A stretch of DNA of 27,957 nucleotides from a virus. Numbering within the stretch: position 1 is the stretch's first letter; each line of letters opens with the position of its first letter. Positions 13,529 to 20,824 of this stretch are shown here, one piece after another. The notes below the pieces were generated by a model that made no database searches, was not told where the DNA came from, and saw nothing but the letters and a program-made list of their open reading frames with translations. The stretch is taken from positions 1 through 27,957 of IMG/VR virus record IMGVR_UViG_3300037010_002203, one strand, 5' to 3'. The translations under genes were made by a program, and so were the position numbers.

Positions 13529-14211
13529 TCTTCTTCCTTTGGCTCGGCTAGCGCGGCCTTGATCTTATCGAACATCATCGAAGCAAGCTTCGGCTTCTCC
13601 TTCAAGCCGACGATCACAGAGAACTTTGCAAGCTCGTCCTTCTGCACTGCATGTCGGGCCAACGAAGCTGAGACCATGTCAGTCGGAATTTCATCATCCA
13701 TGTGTTGCAGGATGTCGGAGAGCGCTTGCTGCTTGTCTTGGCCCTTTGCCTCTGAAGCCTCGGAGTCTCGCTTGAGCTCAATCTCATAGTGATCAATCGG
13801 CTCATGGTCATTCGTCTTGAAGTACTTGTCAAGCATCTCCAGGTACTTGCCACCACGATCAGATCCAGCAGCAACAGCGATCGGTTCGTACTCGGCCTTA
13901 CGAACTTCTTCGAAGGCCTCGAACGCAGAGCCTGCAATCAAGAAGCGACAACCTTGTGCCTTCCCAGAGCCGGTCATGAATGCAACGCGTTCCTTCGCGG
14001 TCAGCGGATTTCGCTGCTTGTCCTTGCTCGTCTCCTTGCCTTCAACCACCACGATGATCGGCACCACTGAAAGCTTCAGCTCGGGATTTTCGCGAATGAA
14101 CTTCTTGACCTTATTGATGATCGCGTAATGTCCAATAGTTGGCGGAGAATATCTTCCGACAATCACAGCTGCTCTCCGCTTCTGTTCTCCCACTGTTTCT
14201 TCATTCAGCAT
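13525..14211 (-). CDS. Nucleotidyltransferase (NMN adenylyltransferase / cytidylyltransferase-like)
   Basis: A 228-residue protein if the ATG at 14211 is used; a GGAAAG ribosome-binding site precedes it, whereas the in-frame ATG at 14229 has none. GRYSPPTIGHYAII near residue 19 carries the (T/H)xGH nucleotide-binding motif of the HIGH superfamily. A C-terminal VSASLARHAV matches the IS(S/A)TxxR-type motif of NMN and phosphopantetheine adenylyltransferases. It would join a nucleoside monophosphate to a small molecule, possibly NMN to make NAD; the acceptor is not certain. It is the first large gene of a structural operon, overlapping the junction gene by four bases, so it may be expressed late. 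Confidence 0.75.
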   Translation of the reverse strand: MLNEETVGEQKRRAAVIVGRYSPPTIGHYAIINKVKKFIRENPELKLSVVPIIVVVEGKETSKDKQRNPLTAKERVAFMTGSGKAQGCRFLIAGSAFEAFEEVRKAEYEPIAVAAGSDRGGKYLEMLDKYFKTNDHEPIDHYEIELKRDSEASEAKGQDKQQALSDILQHMDDEIPTDMVSASLARHAVQKDELAKFSVIVGLKEKPKLASMMFDKIKAALAEPKEEE

Positions 14212-14380
14212 AGCGCACTTTCCAACCATTAAGTGGATGACTTGGATTATTTCTCAAAGCAATTCTGAACTTGAACGTTTCTAGACGGGCCTTGATGGCA
14301 CGCCGGCACCTCACAGAGCTCGTCTTGGTGTCGTACCAGATGTACACAAACCCTGATACCTGAGTGTCGCTTGAACGCAT
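14201..14380 (-). CDS. Small 59-residue ORF ahead of the nucleotidyltransferase
   Basis: ATG at 14380-14378, stop at 14203-14201, overlapping the nucleotidyltransferase start. The product looks natural: MRSSDTQVSGFVYIWYDTKT, then a basic helix RCRRAIKARLETFKFRIAL and NPSHPLNGWKVRYAE. A TAAATA octamer lies only four bases before the ATG, so a transcript from it would lack a leader and the true start may be an internal GTG. AGGA is present but 14 bases away. The function is unknown. Confidence 0.45.
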   Translation of the reverse strand: MRSSDTQVSGFVYIWYDTKTSSVRCRRAIKARLETFKFRIALRNNPSHPLNGWKVRYAE

Positions 14381-14383
14381 CGC

Positions 14384-14391
14384 GTATTTAG
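14384..14391 (-). promoter_or_regulatory. Candidate late promoter CTAAATAC for the hub/spike operon
   Basis: CTAAATAC on the minus strand in the divergent gap between the structural operon and gp55. It is the only TAAATA core upstream of the six-gene minus-strand operon that ends at 8753, so it is the natural candidate for late transcription of baseplate genes. Confidence 0.5.
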
Positions 14392-14470
14392 ATCCTAAGA
14401 TCCTTGCTCGTGCGGGTCATCCGGGTCGTACAATACGCAAGCAGCTCGTGGGCGATCAACCCGGGTGGAG

Positions 14471-14499
14471 TTGTACCTGGGTGCGGGACGGCATACAAT
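14471..14499 (+). promoter_or_regulatory. Promoter TTGTAC-N17-TACAAT for gp55
   Basis: TACAAT (14494-14499) has TTGTAC exactly 17 bases upstream. Another TACAAT lies at 14429-14434. The predicted start near 14506 gives a leader of about 30 bases before the gp55 ATG at 14535 and excludes the longer upstream reading frame from translation. Confidence 0.6.
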
Positions 14500-14534
14500 C
14501 CAACTGTAGCCGTTCAATCATCCCCAGGGATCCA

Positions 14535-15020
14535 ATGACGGCACCTGCCACCCCCAAACCAATCAAGCCCGCGAAAAAAGAGAAGTCCAAGACATCGAGA
14601 GGGCATTACGTTTCAAACGCACAGCTGCTCGAAGAGTTTCATATCGCGAAGGCAAAGGGGAAACTGACGGACAAGATGGCGAAGTACCTGATGCTCATCG
14701 CCGAGCGGTACTCGTACCACCCGTGGTTCGTGAACTACTCGTTCCGAGAAGATCTCGTGAACGCGGCGGTCGTAAATCTTTGTGCGAACTGGCACAAGTT
14801 CAATCCCGAGAAGAGTGACAACCCCTTCAGCTATTACACTACCGCGTCGTATCGCTCATTTTTGTCGTATCTCGACTCTGAAAGAAAAGAACGAGATATT
14901 CGAGACGAGTTGCTAATTGAAGCCGGGGCCTCACCTTCCTTCAACTACCAAGCCAAGCACGGCACGTCTGGGAAGACGTCCGATGATACCGCCTTCAGTG
15001 GCGGAGGAGCAGACGAATGA
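14535..15020 (+). CDS. Late-transcription sigma factor gp55-like
   Basis: A 161-residue protein; ATG 14535 has AGGGA six bases upstream. The Lys/Pro-rich N-terminus (APATPKPIKPAKKEKSK) is followed by YVSNAQLLEEFHIAKAKGKL, a helix TDKMAKYLMLIAERYS, then FREDLVNAAVVNLCANWHKF and NPFSYYTTASYRSFLSYLDS with a basic ERKERDIRDELL end. This order (short region-2-type sigma with DLV(N/Q)xAxxNxxxxxxxF(N/D) and a NPF.Y.T..A.R.F block) matches T4 gp55, the sigma that reads TATAAATA late promoters with gp33 and the sliding clamp. T4 gp55 has 185 residues. It probably recognises the TAAATA octamers in this window. Confidence 0.85.
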   Translation: MTAPATPKPIKPAKKEKSKTSRGHYVSNAQLLEEFHIAKAKGKLTDKMAKYLMLIAERYSYHPWFVNYSFREDLVNAAVVNLCANWHKFNPEKSDNPFSYYTTASYRSFLSYLDSERKERDIRDELLIEAGASPSFNYQAKHGTSGKTSDDTAFSGGGADE

Positions 15021-15175
15021 CCTTCATGAATTTCCGCAAGAGCCAAAGCTACAACGACTGGGCCGCCGGCAGCAATCCACGGCAATCATCCCAGTTCGGG
15101 TTGACCATTTCAGGTGGTACAACGCGGTACCTGCTCCGCGATGTGGAGTGGGTTGAGTACGGAGTTAGCGAATGA
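15017..15175 (+). CDS. Small 52-residue protein after gp55
   Basis: The ATG overlaps the gp55 stop (ATGA) with GGAGGAG eight bases before it. It begins MTFMNFRKSQSYNDWAAGSN and ends with a strand TRYLLRDVEWVEYGVSE; the stop overlaps the next ATG. This spacing makes it a near-certain gene despite its size. The product resembles a small beta-rich protein. The function is unknown. Confidence 0.6.
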   Translation: MTFMNFRKSQSYNDWAAGSNPRQSSQFGLTISGGTTRYLLRDVEWVEYGVSE

Positions 15176-15483
15176 CGATTGCTTCCCGACCAGCGCCGCC
15201 GATCGCGACTTCAGCGACCCTACCATCACACTTCCAAATCGGCGACATCGTCGTGTTTGCCCCTGCCGCGCTGATGTCAAGACCTCATGGAGTTTATGTG
15301 TCATGGATCGGTCTCAGTGCTCTCGTTGTCGGGGTGAAATTTGTGCAGGGTAAGGTGTTCTACGATTTGGCCATGCAAGAGGACGGTGGCTACTATGTTG
15401 AGAACCCGCTAATGAATGTTGATTCGATCTTCGTTGAGCACTCGATTCAGGCAAAGCCAGGGCAACAGTATCTTCAGCCATGA
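15172..15483 (+). CDS. Small SH3-like phage protein, 103 residues
   Basis: ATGA overlap with the 52-residue gene. After a Pro/Ala-rich N-terminus the core reads FQIGDIVVFAPAAL, GVYVSWIGLSALVVGVKF, GKVFYDLAMQEDGGYY and NVDSIFVEH, a five-strand barrel pattern of the KOW/SH3 kind common in small T4-like phage proteins of the 'GDxVxF ... GKVxYD' type. It could bind protein or nucleic acid. It closes the gp55 transcription unit. Confidence 0.6.
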   Translation: MTIASRPAPPIATSATLPSHFQIGDIVVFAPAALMSRPHGVYVSWIGLSALVVGVKFVQGKVFYDLAMQEDGGYYVENPLMNVDSIFVEHSIQAKPGQQYLQP

Positions 15484-15496
15484 CAGCCTTCGCTGG

Positions 15497-15504
15497 CTAA
15501 ATAG
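15497..15504 (+). promoter_or_regulatory. Candidate late promoter CTAAATAG upstream of the 15525 gene
   Basis: CTAAATAG lies 20 bases before the ATG at 15525, with AGGAG in between (15515-15519). The spacing would give a short leader that carries the ribosome-binding site, as expected for a T4-type late promoter. Confidence 0.55.
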
Positions 15505-15524
15505 ATGTTTCAATAGGAGCAACA

Positions 15525-15968
15525 ATGAAGCAAATCATCCAGGACCTGATCAATGGCCGGCTTGAGTCGGCCCAGGTCGCGATCCATGAGTACCTGCTTG
15601 CGAAGACGCAAGCCACAGCGCGAGCACTGACACCCAAGCAAAGACCTGAAGCGCATGGCAAAGGCCGTAGAGAGAAGGGCTCGATGAATGAAGCGTCCAT
15701 TCCGCCAAAAGAGCTTGCGTTCTGCCAGAAAGTAGCTGACGGCCTGACCTCTGACACGTTCAAGCCAATGGCAAAGGATGTTCACAACGCGCTTATGGCT
15801 GGAAATATGGAAAAGCACACGCGCCGCGGATTGAAGGTTCTTGCTGCGCTGAAGCCACTTGGGTACGATCCAGAAGATTCGAACAAGAGTGATCTGGCGC
15901 CAATGCAGAAGGCTCTTCGCAAAATTGGGCTGCGAGCTGCCGACTACAAGGGCATTCTGGAAGATTGA
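15525..15968 (+). CDS. Phage protein, 147 residues, possible prohead-core type
   Basis: AGGAG five bases before ATG. The first 30 residues (MKQIIQDLINGRLESAQVAI then HEYLLAKTQ) form a helical module similar in style to the N-terminal part of several T4-type head-core proteins. The middle is basic, and the C-terminal half is a helical domain with NALMAGNMEKHTRRGLKVLA and KALRKIGLRAADYKGILED. It has no enzyme motif. It follows a putative late promoter and is separated from gp47 by two hairpins. Head association is an inference only. Confidence 0.5.
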   Translation: MKQIIQDLINGRLESAQVAIHEYLLAKTQATARALTPKQRPEAHGKGRREKGSMNEASIPPKELAFCQKVADGLTSDTFKPMAKDVHNALMAGNMEKHTRRGLKVLAALKPLGYDPEDSNKSDLAPMQKALRKIGLRAADYKGILED

Positions 15969-16021
15969 ACCTGAGCCCAAAACTCAGGTTACATTTGATG
16001 GGGCAATGTTACAATTGCCCC
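15968..16021 (+). terminator. Two stem-loops between the 15525 gene and gp47
   Basis: AACCTGAG (15968-15975) pairs with CTCAGGTT (15983-15990) around a 7-base loop, starting on the last base of the stop codon; the downstream ACATTTG is only weakly U-rich. GGGGCAAT (16000-16007) pairs with ATTGCCCC (16014-16021) around GTTACA. The second contains TGT-TACAAT (16010-16015), an extended -10 box for gp47. So this gap could end one transcript and begin the next, with a -10 box inside a palindrome. Confidence 0.5.
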
Positions 16022-16087
16022 ATCGCCGTTTTCTTTGACACAAGATGCATGACGGCAACTAAACTTTCTTCTCGATCCTCGACAGCC

Positions 16088-17125
16088 ATGCGGCTGCTCT
16101 GTTTCACGGACATCCATTTTGGCGCCCGCTCGAATTCTGACCAGCACCTGCAGGACTGCCTGGACTTCATTGATTGGTTCTGCGCGCTCGCAATTTCGGA
16201 AAAGGCCACGCACCTTGCATTCCTAGGGGATTGGATGGAGAATCGAAACGCAATCAACGTGCGGACATTGAAGTACTCGCAAGAGGCTGCCCGTCGCTTG
16301 AATGTACTTGGTCTCCCGATTTACTTTCTGGTCGGCAATCACGACCTTTATCACCGCTCGAACCGTGAGGTCTTCAGCACCGATCCGTTCGGCGATCTGA
16401 AGAACTTCGTGATCGTGAACGAGCCAATGGAGATCACACCAGAGCTGTTCGCAACACCGTTCCTGTTCAAGGATGAGTACCCCGAGCTCGCGGGGCAGAT
16501 CAACAGCTACAAGTACGTGCTCGGTCACTTCGAGTTCCGTGACTTTGTCGTCACTGGGGCCGATCGACGGCTCGAGCATGGGCCGGACTCGGCGCAGTTC
16601 GACGGCCCGAAGTACCTGCTCAGCGGGCATTTCCACAAGCGACAGACGAACAAGAACGTAGTGTACATCGGGAACGCCTTTCCGACGACATTCGGCGACG
16701 CCTGGGACTCCGAACGGGGAGCGGCAATGTTGTCTACATCGGATGAAGAGCTGGTGTTCTACGACTACGAGTCGTCGCCGCTGTTCTACAAGACACGTCT
16801 CAGCCAGGTCCTCGCTGGCGACATCAAGTTCAAAGCCCGTGGTCGTGTTCGCTGTCTGCTGGACGTCGATGTCGGGTACTCAGATGTTCAGGCGCTGCGC
16901 GAAGAGATGATGAAGACCTTCGAGCTCCGCGAATTCTCCGTCGAGGAGGACATGCAGTCCAAGAAGGACTCGCTGAGCTCGGGGCTGGAGCTTGAAGGTG
17001 AGCTTGATCTCTCATCGCTCGACAACACTGTGCGTCAGCTCATCACTGAAGGCGTGACGCCAACTGCTACCATCGATCCAGCCATGCTGGTCACTCTGTA
17101 TGAAGAACTCAAGGAGAACACATGA
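16088..17125 (+). CDS. Recombination endonuclease subunit gp47-like (Mre11/SbcD family)
   Basis: A 345-residue protein close in length to T4 gp47 (339). The start at 16088 is chosen because homology-like sequence begins there (MRLLCFTDIHFG); in-frame upstream codons, including ATG 16049, give unnatural sequence. Calcineurin-type phosphoesterase motifs are complete: D8-x-H10, GDW at 47-49, GNHD at 83-86, LGHFE near 156 and SGHFHKRQ near 192. With gp46 it would form the nuclease complex that resects DNA ends for recombination-dependent replication. It overlaps the next gene (ATGA). Confidence 0.92.
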   Translation: MRLLCFTDIHFGARSNSDQHLQDCLDFIDWFCALAISEKATHLAFLGDWMENRNAINVRTLKYSQEAARRLNVLGLPIYFLVGNHDLYHRSNREVFSTDPFGDLKNFVIVNEPMEITPELFATPFLFKDEYPELAGQINSYKYVLGHFEFRDFVVTGADRRLEHGPDSAQFDGPKYLLSGHFHKRQTNKNVVYIGNAFPTTFGDAWDSERGAAMLSTSDEELVFYDYESSPLFYKTRLSQVLAGDIKFKARGRVRCLLDVDVGYSDVQALREEMMKTFELREFSVEEDMQSKKDSLSSGLELEGELDLSSLDNTVRQLITEGVTPTATIDPAMLVTLYEELKENT

Positions 17126-17355
17126 AGCTTACCTCCCGCGTCCCACATCTGGAAGTGAACCAGATCTCAAGGCTTGTGCTGAATGAGGGCGACATTCTGG
17201 TTGCACAACCTGATCTGCTCAGCCGCATGTCGCCAGCAAACGCCAGCATCGCGTGCGACGCGATCGCTCGTGGTCTTGGTGAACTTTTCCCAGATCACCG
17301 TGTTCTTGTCATGGACAAGAGTGTCGCGATCACCGTTGTGACGGTGCAACCATGA
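17122..17355 (+). CDS. Small phage protein in gp47-gp46 operon, 77 residues
   Basis: ATGA overlaps at both ends. Starts MKLTSRVPHLEVNQISRLVL and reads GDILVAQPDLLSRMSPANAS, a helix, then HRVLVMDKSVAITVVTVQP. The order strand, helix, strand, strand resembles small phage proteins that have a 'GDxLVV ... vlVld' pattern. The function is unknown. Confidence 0.6.
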   Translation: MKLTSRVPHLEVNQISRLVLNEGDILVAQPDLLSRMSPANASIACDAIARGLGELFPDHRVLVMDKSVAITVVTVQP

Positions 17356-17690
17356 GCGAGTACAACCCAGATTCCTGGGTGATCGTGGCGATCACGACAC
17401 CCAAAGAAACCATTCACAAGCTTCTCGCCGGTTGGTACGGCGGGTACCTTGGCAGTGACTCCTGGAAGCTCAGCTCCGGCTTTAAGGACGTGACACTTGA
17501 AGACGACGTGTACACGATTCCGCAGTACAGCGGCTCAGTGTACCGCGTGCGCAAGAACGATGAGCGAATGTCGGGCTTCACGAGCTCGATCTATGCTGGC
17601 TTCGTGAAACAGCTTGAGGGCTCCGAGAACACCATCAAGATCATTTCGATGGAGGAGTTCCTTGACTCCAAAGTTCAAAGCCCGGCTTGA
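17352..17690 (+). CDS. Phage protein with LAGWYGGYLGSDSW motif, 112 residues
   Basis: Overlaps the previous gene by four bases. Sequence: WVIVAITTPKETIHKLLAGW then YGGYLGSDSWKLSSGFKDV, an acidic strand, and YSGSVYRVRKNDERMSG. The block 'LAGWYGGYLGSDSWKLSSG' (residues 25-43) together with 'YSGSVYRC/V' is one I recognise from conserved hypothetical proteins of T4-superfamily phages, usually beside replication genes. The role is unknown. Near its 3' end the Met-Glu-Glu codons double as a strong ribosome-binding site for the next gene. Confidence 0.65.
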   Translation: MSEYNPDSWVIVAITTPKETIHKLLAGWYGGYLGSDSWKLSSGFKDVTLEDDVYTIPQYSGSVYRVRKNDERMSGFTSSIYAGFVKQLEGSENTIKIISMEEFLDSKVQSPA

Positions 17691-17958
17691 GAAGGTTTGG
17701 CACGAGTACCCCTTCCGCTATGGCGCGGTGCTTGTGGCGGAGGACGGTCGAAGATTCGGTCGCCTTCAAGATACAAGGGATCTCTAGGTTGGTGACACCC
17801 CTTGGTTGGCTAGTCGACTGCCGGTCTCCTCAGAGGACTGGTGCTTCGAAGTCTACCGCGTGACCATCAAGCCAGATCAGTACATGGTCGAACACGACCA
17901 TCCAAACTACCCACACACCTGGTTCGGAGACGGCCGGTACTTGGTACAGGAACTATGA
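17662..17958 (+). pseudogene. Small operon gene interrupted by one in-frame amber codon
   Basis: GGAGGAG four bases before a TTG codon at 17662 opens a frame reading TPKFKARLEKVWHEYPFRYG, then GRLQDTRDL, then TAG at 17785-17787. The same frame continues without another stop as VGDTPWLASRLPVSSEDWCF, later HPNYPHTWFGDGRYLVQEL, to TGA at 17956-17958. That TGA overlaps the ATG of the next gene, exactly as at the other joints of this operon. So the 98-codon unit is one gene by position and by composition, with a single nonsense codon. It may be a point mutation, amber readthrough or a sequencing error. The family is not assigned. Confidence 0.65.
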
Positions 17959-18506
17959 GCGAATACACACCACTCGAGCCAGGTGAAGTCATCTTTGCCG
18001 ACGAAGAAATCTGGAACAAGGTTCGGCTGTTGCCAACCAAGAAGGGCAATCGCGAAATGACCCTTCGTGAACGCCAGAACTTCCAGTACGGCATGGCTGG
18101 CCAGTTCGCGCACGATCGCGTCTTCTACAATGCAGGTTGGCAATACCAAACCGTCGGGCAGTACGAGCCGTTGGACCGGATCTTCAAATTCTGGCAGGAC
18201 GACAAGGTCTGTCGCTTCAGTAAGGACAAAGAAACCGGCGCCATGAATCAGTCCGCTTCCGTCACTTGTTCTCGTGGTGAACGCGCAGCTTGGGCTAAGC
18301 AGGTTCAAGAGGGCCGAGACATCATTGTGAACGTTTTCGATCAGGTGACTGAGTTCGGAAGCGAGTTCAAGTTCCTCGGCTCGTACAGCTTCAAGAAGAT
18401 TCTGGAGAAGGCCCAAAATTGGTCAGGCAAGTCGATCATTCGCGAGAGCACTTTTGACGACACACTGTACTTCTTCAAGTCTGATCTTACTGGTTGCCGC
18501 GCATGA
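17955..18506 (+). CDS. Phage protein of the gp47-gp46 operon, 183 residues
   Basis: Start ATG 17955 chosen for the ATGA overlap and because sequence before it belongs to the previous frame. It begins MSEYTPLEPGEVIFADEEIW and is mixed alpha/beta, with aromatic-rich FQYGMAGQFAHDRVFYNAGW and, near the end, FGSEFKFLGSYSFKKILEKA. No nuclease or ATPase motif is visible. It ends in an ATGA overlap with gp46, so it is translationally linked to it. A partner role in recombination is possible but unproven. Confidence 0.6.
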   Translation: MSEYTPLEPGEVIFADEEIWNKVRLLPTKKGNREMTLRERQNFQYGMAGQFAHDRVFYNAGWQYQTVGQYEPLDRIFKFWQDDKVCRFSKDKETGAMNQSASVTCSRGERAAWAKQVQEGRDIIVNVFDQVTEFGSEFKFLGSYSFKKILEKAQNWSGKSIIRESTFDDTLYFFKSDLTGCRA

Positions 18507-20242
18507 GTGACACGCTGTACTTCAACGAGCTCACTGTTCGCAATTTCCTGAGTTTCGGGAATCAGGATATTGTCATCGACCTGTCGAACCCCGGCACCGT
18601 TTCAATCGAAGGTCAGAACCTTGATCAGGGCGGCTCGAACGGTGCAGGCAAGACAACGATCATCAATGCGATCTGCTACGCGCTGTACAACAAACCGTTC
18701 GACAACATCAGCCTGCAACGCCTGATCAACAGCACGAACGCCTCCAAGAACACGCTCATGGAGGTGAAGCTGAGCTTTGAGCGCAGTGGCGACATGTACG
18801 AAATTCTGCGCACGCGCGGCGAGCAGTACACGATCAGCATCACTAAGAACGGCGATGACATCACTCCTGGGAAGGGGGTGATTGAGTGCGACCAGCTCAT
18901 CGAAGACATCATCGGAATCTCATACGAGCTGTTCACGAAGACCATCATCTTCTCTGGGAACGCGACCCCGTTCCTGGCGTTGCCGATCGCGCAGCAGCGA
19001 TCGCAGATCGAAGAGCTCTTTAACATCACGATGCTTTCTGAGAAAGCGAAGCTGTTGAAGGAAAAGCTGAAGCAGACCGAGCTGGATCTGAAGGTCCAAG
19101 AAGCTGTGATGAAGCAGCAGGAGCTCGCAATCGAGTTGCACTCTCAGCACACCACCGAGGCGGAGAAGCGAGTCTCGCGGTGGGAGACTGAGCGCACTGA
19201 ACACATCCTCATGATCAAGTCCTCACTTGCGGTGATTGGCACCGTGGACTTCGAGCTTGAGCAGCTCTTGCACGACGAGAAGAACCAGCTCCAGACGGAG
19301 GGGGCGTACCTTGCTGCGAAGCTTGCCCCGATCAAGAAGGACCACCAGATCCTGTCGCGTGATCTGGAGAAGGAGCTTGGCGAGCAAGCACACCTGATGG
19401 AAGCCAAGTGCCCGTACTGTTTGCAGAAGTTCGCCGATGCCGCGAAGAAGCTCGCTGAGCTCTCAACGAAGATCGACTCGAAGAGCACTCGCCTGTTGCA
19501 GCTCGATGAGGACATGAAGCTCTTCAGCGATCAGATCAAGGCGCAGGCTACTCGCCTTGGCGAGGTTCAGGCAAGCATCCAGCACCCGAATCTGAAGGAG
19601 CTCCTGCGCATCCGTGAGAACGCGAGCGTGATGCAGTCCAAGATTGATGAGCTTGAGGCCGCCGGGAATCCGCACATTGAGGCCCTCGAACGACTGAAGA
19701 CCGAGACGCAGGTCTCTGTTGACACTGAGAAGGTCGATACTCTTCGTCGTCGCCTCGAACACCAACAGTTCCTACTGAAGCTCCTCACGAACAAGGACTC
19801 GTTTCTTCGCCGCCGAATTATCAATAAGACGATTCCGTTCCTGAACTCGCACATCAATGCATACACGGCCTCGCTTGGGCTCCCGCACATTGTGAAGTTC
19901 GATGCCGATCTGTCCTGCACAGTGTCGGAGTTCGGCCGTGAGCTGGACTTCGGGAACCTGTCGGCTGGTGAGAAGAAAAGGGTAAACGTTGGACTGGCCT
20001 TGGCCTTCCGTGATGTCTTACATCACTTGCACGCGAAGTGCAATATTCTCCTCGTAGACGAACTCGATGGCGCGCTAGATGTGTCTGGCATGGATAGTGT
20101 TGTGCGCGTATTCAAGGACAAGGCACGCGACGAAGATATGGGAATTTATGTGATCAGCCATCATCCCTCAATTGCTGGTCGTCTTGATAAAATGTTGACC
20201 ATCCAAAAGGTTCACGGATTTAGTCAGATCATTGAGTCTTAA
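18503..20242 (+). CDS. Recombination endonuclease subunit gp46-like (Rad50/SbcC ATPase)
   Basis: A 579-residue SMC-like ATPase (T4 gp46 has 560). ATG 18503 overlaps the preceding stop; the sequence NFLSFGNQDI is the usual N-terminus. Walker A is GGSNGAGKTT (43-52), a Q-loop-like region follows, the coiled coils span about residues 170-450 with a zinc hook CPYC near 300, the signature is LSAGEKKR near 486, Walker B is ILLVDELDGALD near 515, and the switch histidine is in SHH near 552. It forms the nuclease complex with gp47 for DNA end processing. It ends the operon. Confidence 0.93.
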   Translation: MSDTLYFNELTVRNFLSFGNQDIVIDLSNPGTVSIEGQNLDQGGSNGAGKTTIINAICYALYNKPFDNISLQRLINSTNASKNTLMEVKLSFERSGDMYEILRTRGEQYTISITKNGDDITPGKGVIECDQLIEDIIGISYELFTKTIIFSGNATPFLALPIAQQRSQIEELFNITMLSEKAKLLKEKLKQTELDLKVQEAVMKQQELAIELHSQHTTEAEKRVSRWETERTEHILMIKSSLAVIGTVDFELEQLLHDEKNQLQTEGAYLAAKLAPIKKDHQILSRDLEKELGEQAHLMEAKCPYCLQKFADAAKKLAELSTKIDSKSTRLLQLDEDMKLFSDQIKAQATRLGEVQASIQHPNLKELLRIRENASVMQSKIDELEAAGNPHIEALERLKTETQVSVDTEKVDTLRRRLEHQQFLLKLLTNKDSFLRRRIINKTIPFLNSHINAYTASLGLPHIVKFDADLSCTVSEFGRELDFGNLSAGEKKRVNVGLALAFRDVLHHLHAKCNILLVDELDGALDVSGMDSVVRVFKDKARDEDMGIYVISHHPSIAGRLDKMLTIQKVHGFSQIIES

Positions 20243-20267
20243 TTTGCACTTATCGAAATGATAGATG

Positions 20268-20348
20268 GTGTAAATAGCCAACGCTGGGTCTCCTCTAAGA
20301 CGTAGTGCATGTGGGGATTGCCGTCCCGCGACATGCTTCTATTTACAC
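20268..20348. promoter_or_regulatory. Inverted repeat with paired late-promoter octamers upstream of 20358
   Basis: GTGTAAATAG (20268-20277) is inverted exactly as CTATTTAC plus AC (20339-20348). The left copy holds GTAAATAG pointing to the 20358 gene; the right copy points back into gp46. Between them, GCATGT and ACATGC (near 20308-20335) enclose GGGG...CCC, a further stem-loop that would lie in the 5' leader of the 20358 mRNA. It may be a leader structure, or a promoter pair sharing one palindrome. Confidence 0.5.
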
Positions 20349-20357
20349 GGAGCCGAG

Positions 20358-20822
20358 ATGCGCCTGCACGAAATCAAGACCCTGGGGGAACAAGCCCTTG
20401 AGACAAAGACCGCTGAAGATCTGTGGTCTGAAAACGAGGCTGACGTTTCCGACTACGTGTCGACAAGCAACTACCAGGTTCGCCCGGTCAAGGGCTCGAG
20501 CCCAACACAGTACGAAGTCTTCACGACCGTTGCTGACCAACGCAAGTTGTACGGCAAGTTCAATGCGCAGCAGTTGAACAACACCCTGAAGCCGATCCGC
20601 CCGAACCAGACACCTGATGCCGAGGGCTTCACTACGTATGTCGACCCCGTGAAAGTTTCGGCCTTCGCGTACTCTGGCGATCCAGTGAAGCTTGAACTCG
20701 GTGACGGTCTTACCGTCACACTGAACGACGGCGATTACGTCGTCCGCACGGTGAAGGGTTCCTCATTCCTGTACAACACCGAAGCCGCGACTGACTTCGA
20801 AACAAATCTGAAGAAGGCCTGA
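20358..20822 (+). CDS. Phage protein with MRLHEI N-terminus and internal repeat, 154 residues
   Basis: GGAG six bases before ATG supports the start. MRLHEIKTLGEQALETK may be a leader; LETK or ALE-T could be a processing site. The body contains two related motifs, NYQVRPVKGSSPTQYEVF at about 37 and DYVVRTVKGSSFLYNTEAAT at about 129, each a strand followed by (K)GSS and an aromatic. This suggests an internal duplication of a small beta module. It lies behind a late-type octamer. The function is unknown; a head-internal role is speculative. Confidence 0.6.
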   Translation: MRLHEIKTLGEQALETKTAEDLWSENEADVSDYVSTSNYQVRPVKGSSPTQYEVFTTVADQRKLYGKFNAQQLNNTLKPIRPNQTPDAEGFTTYVDPVKVSAFAYSGDPVKLELGDGLTVTLNDGDYVVRTVKGSSFLYNTEAATDFETNLKKA

Positions 20823-20824
20823 TC

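Noticed and set aside
14364-14534. N-terminal extension of the gp55 frame
   Set aside because: A good promoter (TTGTAC-N17-TACAAT) lies inside this stretch and AGGGA precedes the ATG at 14535; the extension also has no gp55-like sequence.
15965-16087. N-terminal extension of the gp47 frame
   Set aside because: It crosses two stem-loops and encodes Cys/Ser-rich sequence unlike Mre11-type N-termini; the phosphoesterase fold starts at MRLLCFTDIH.
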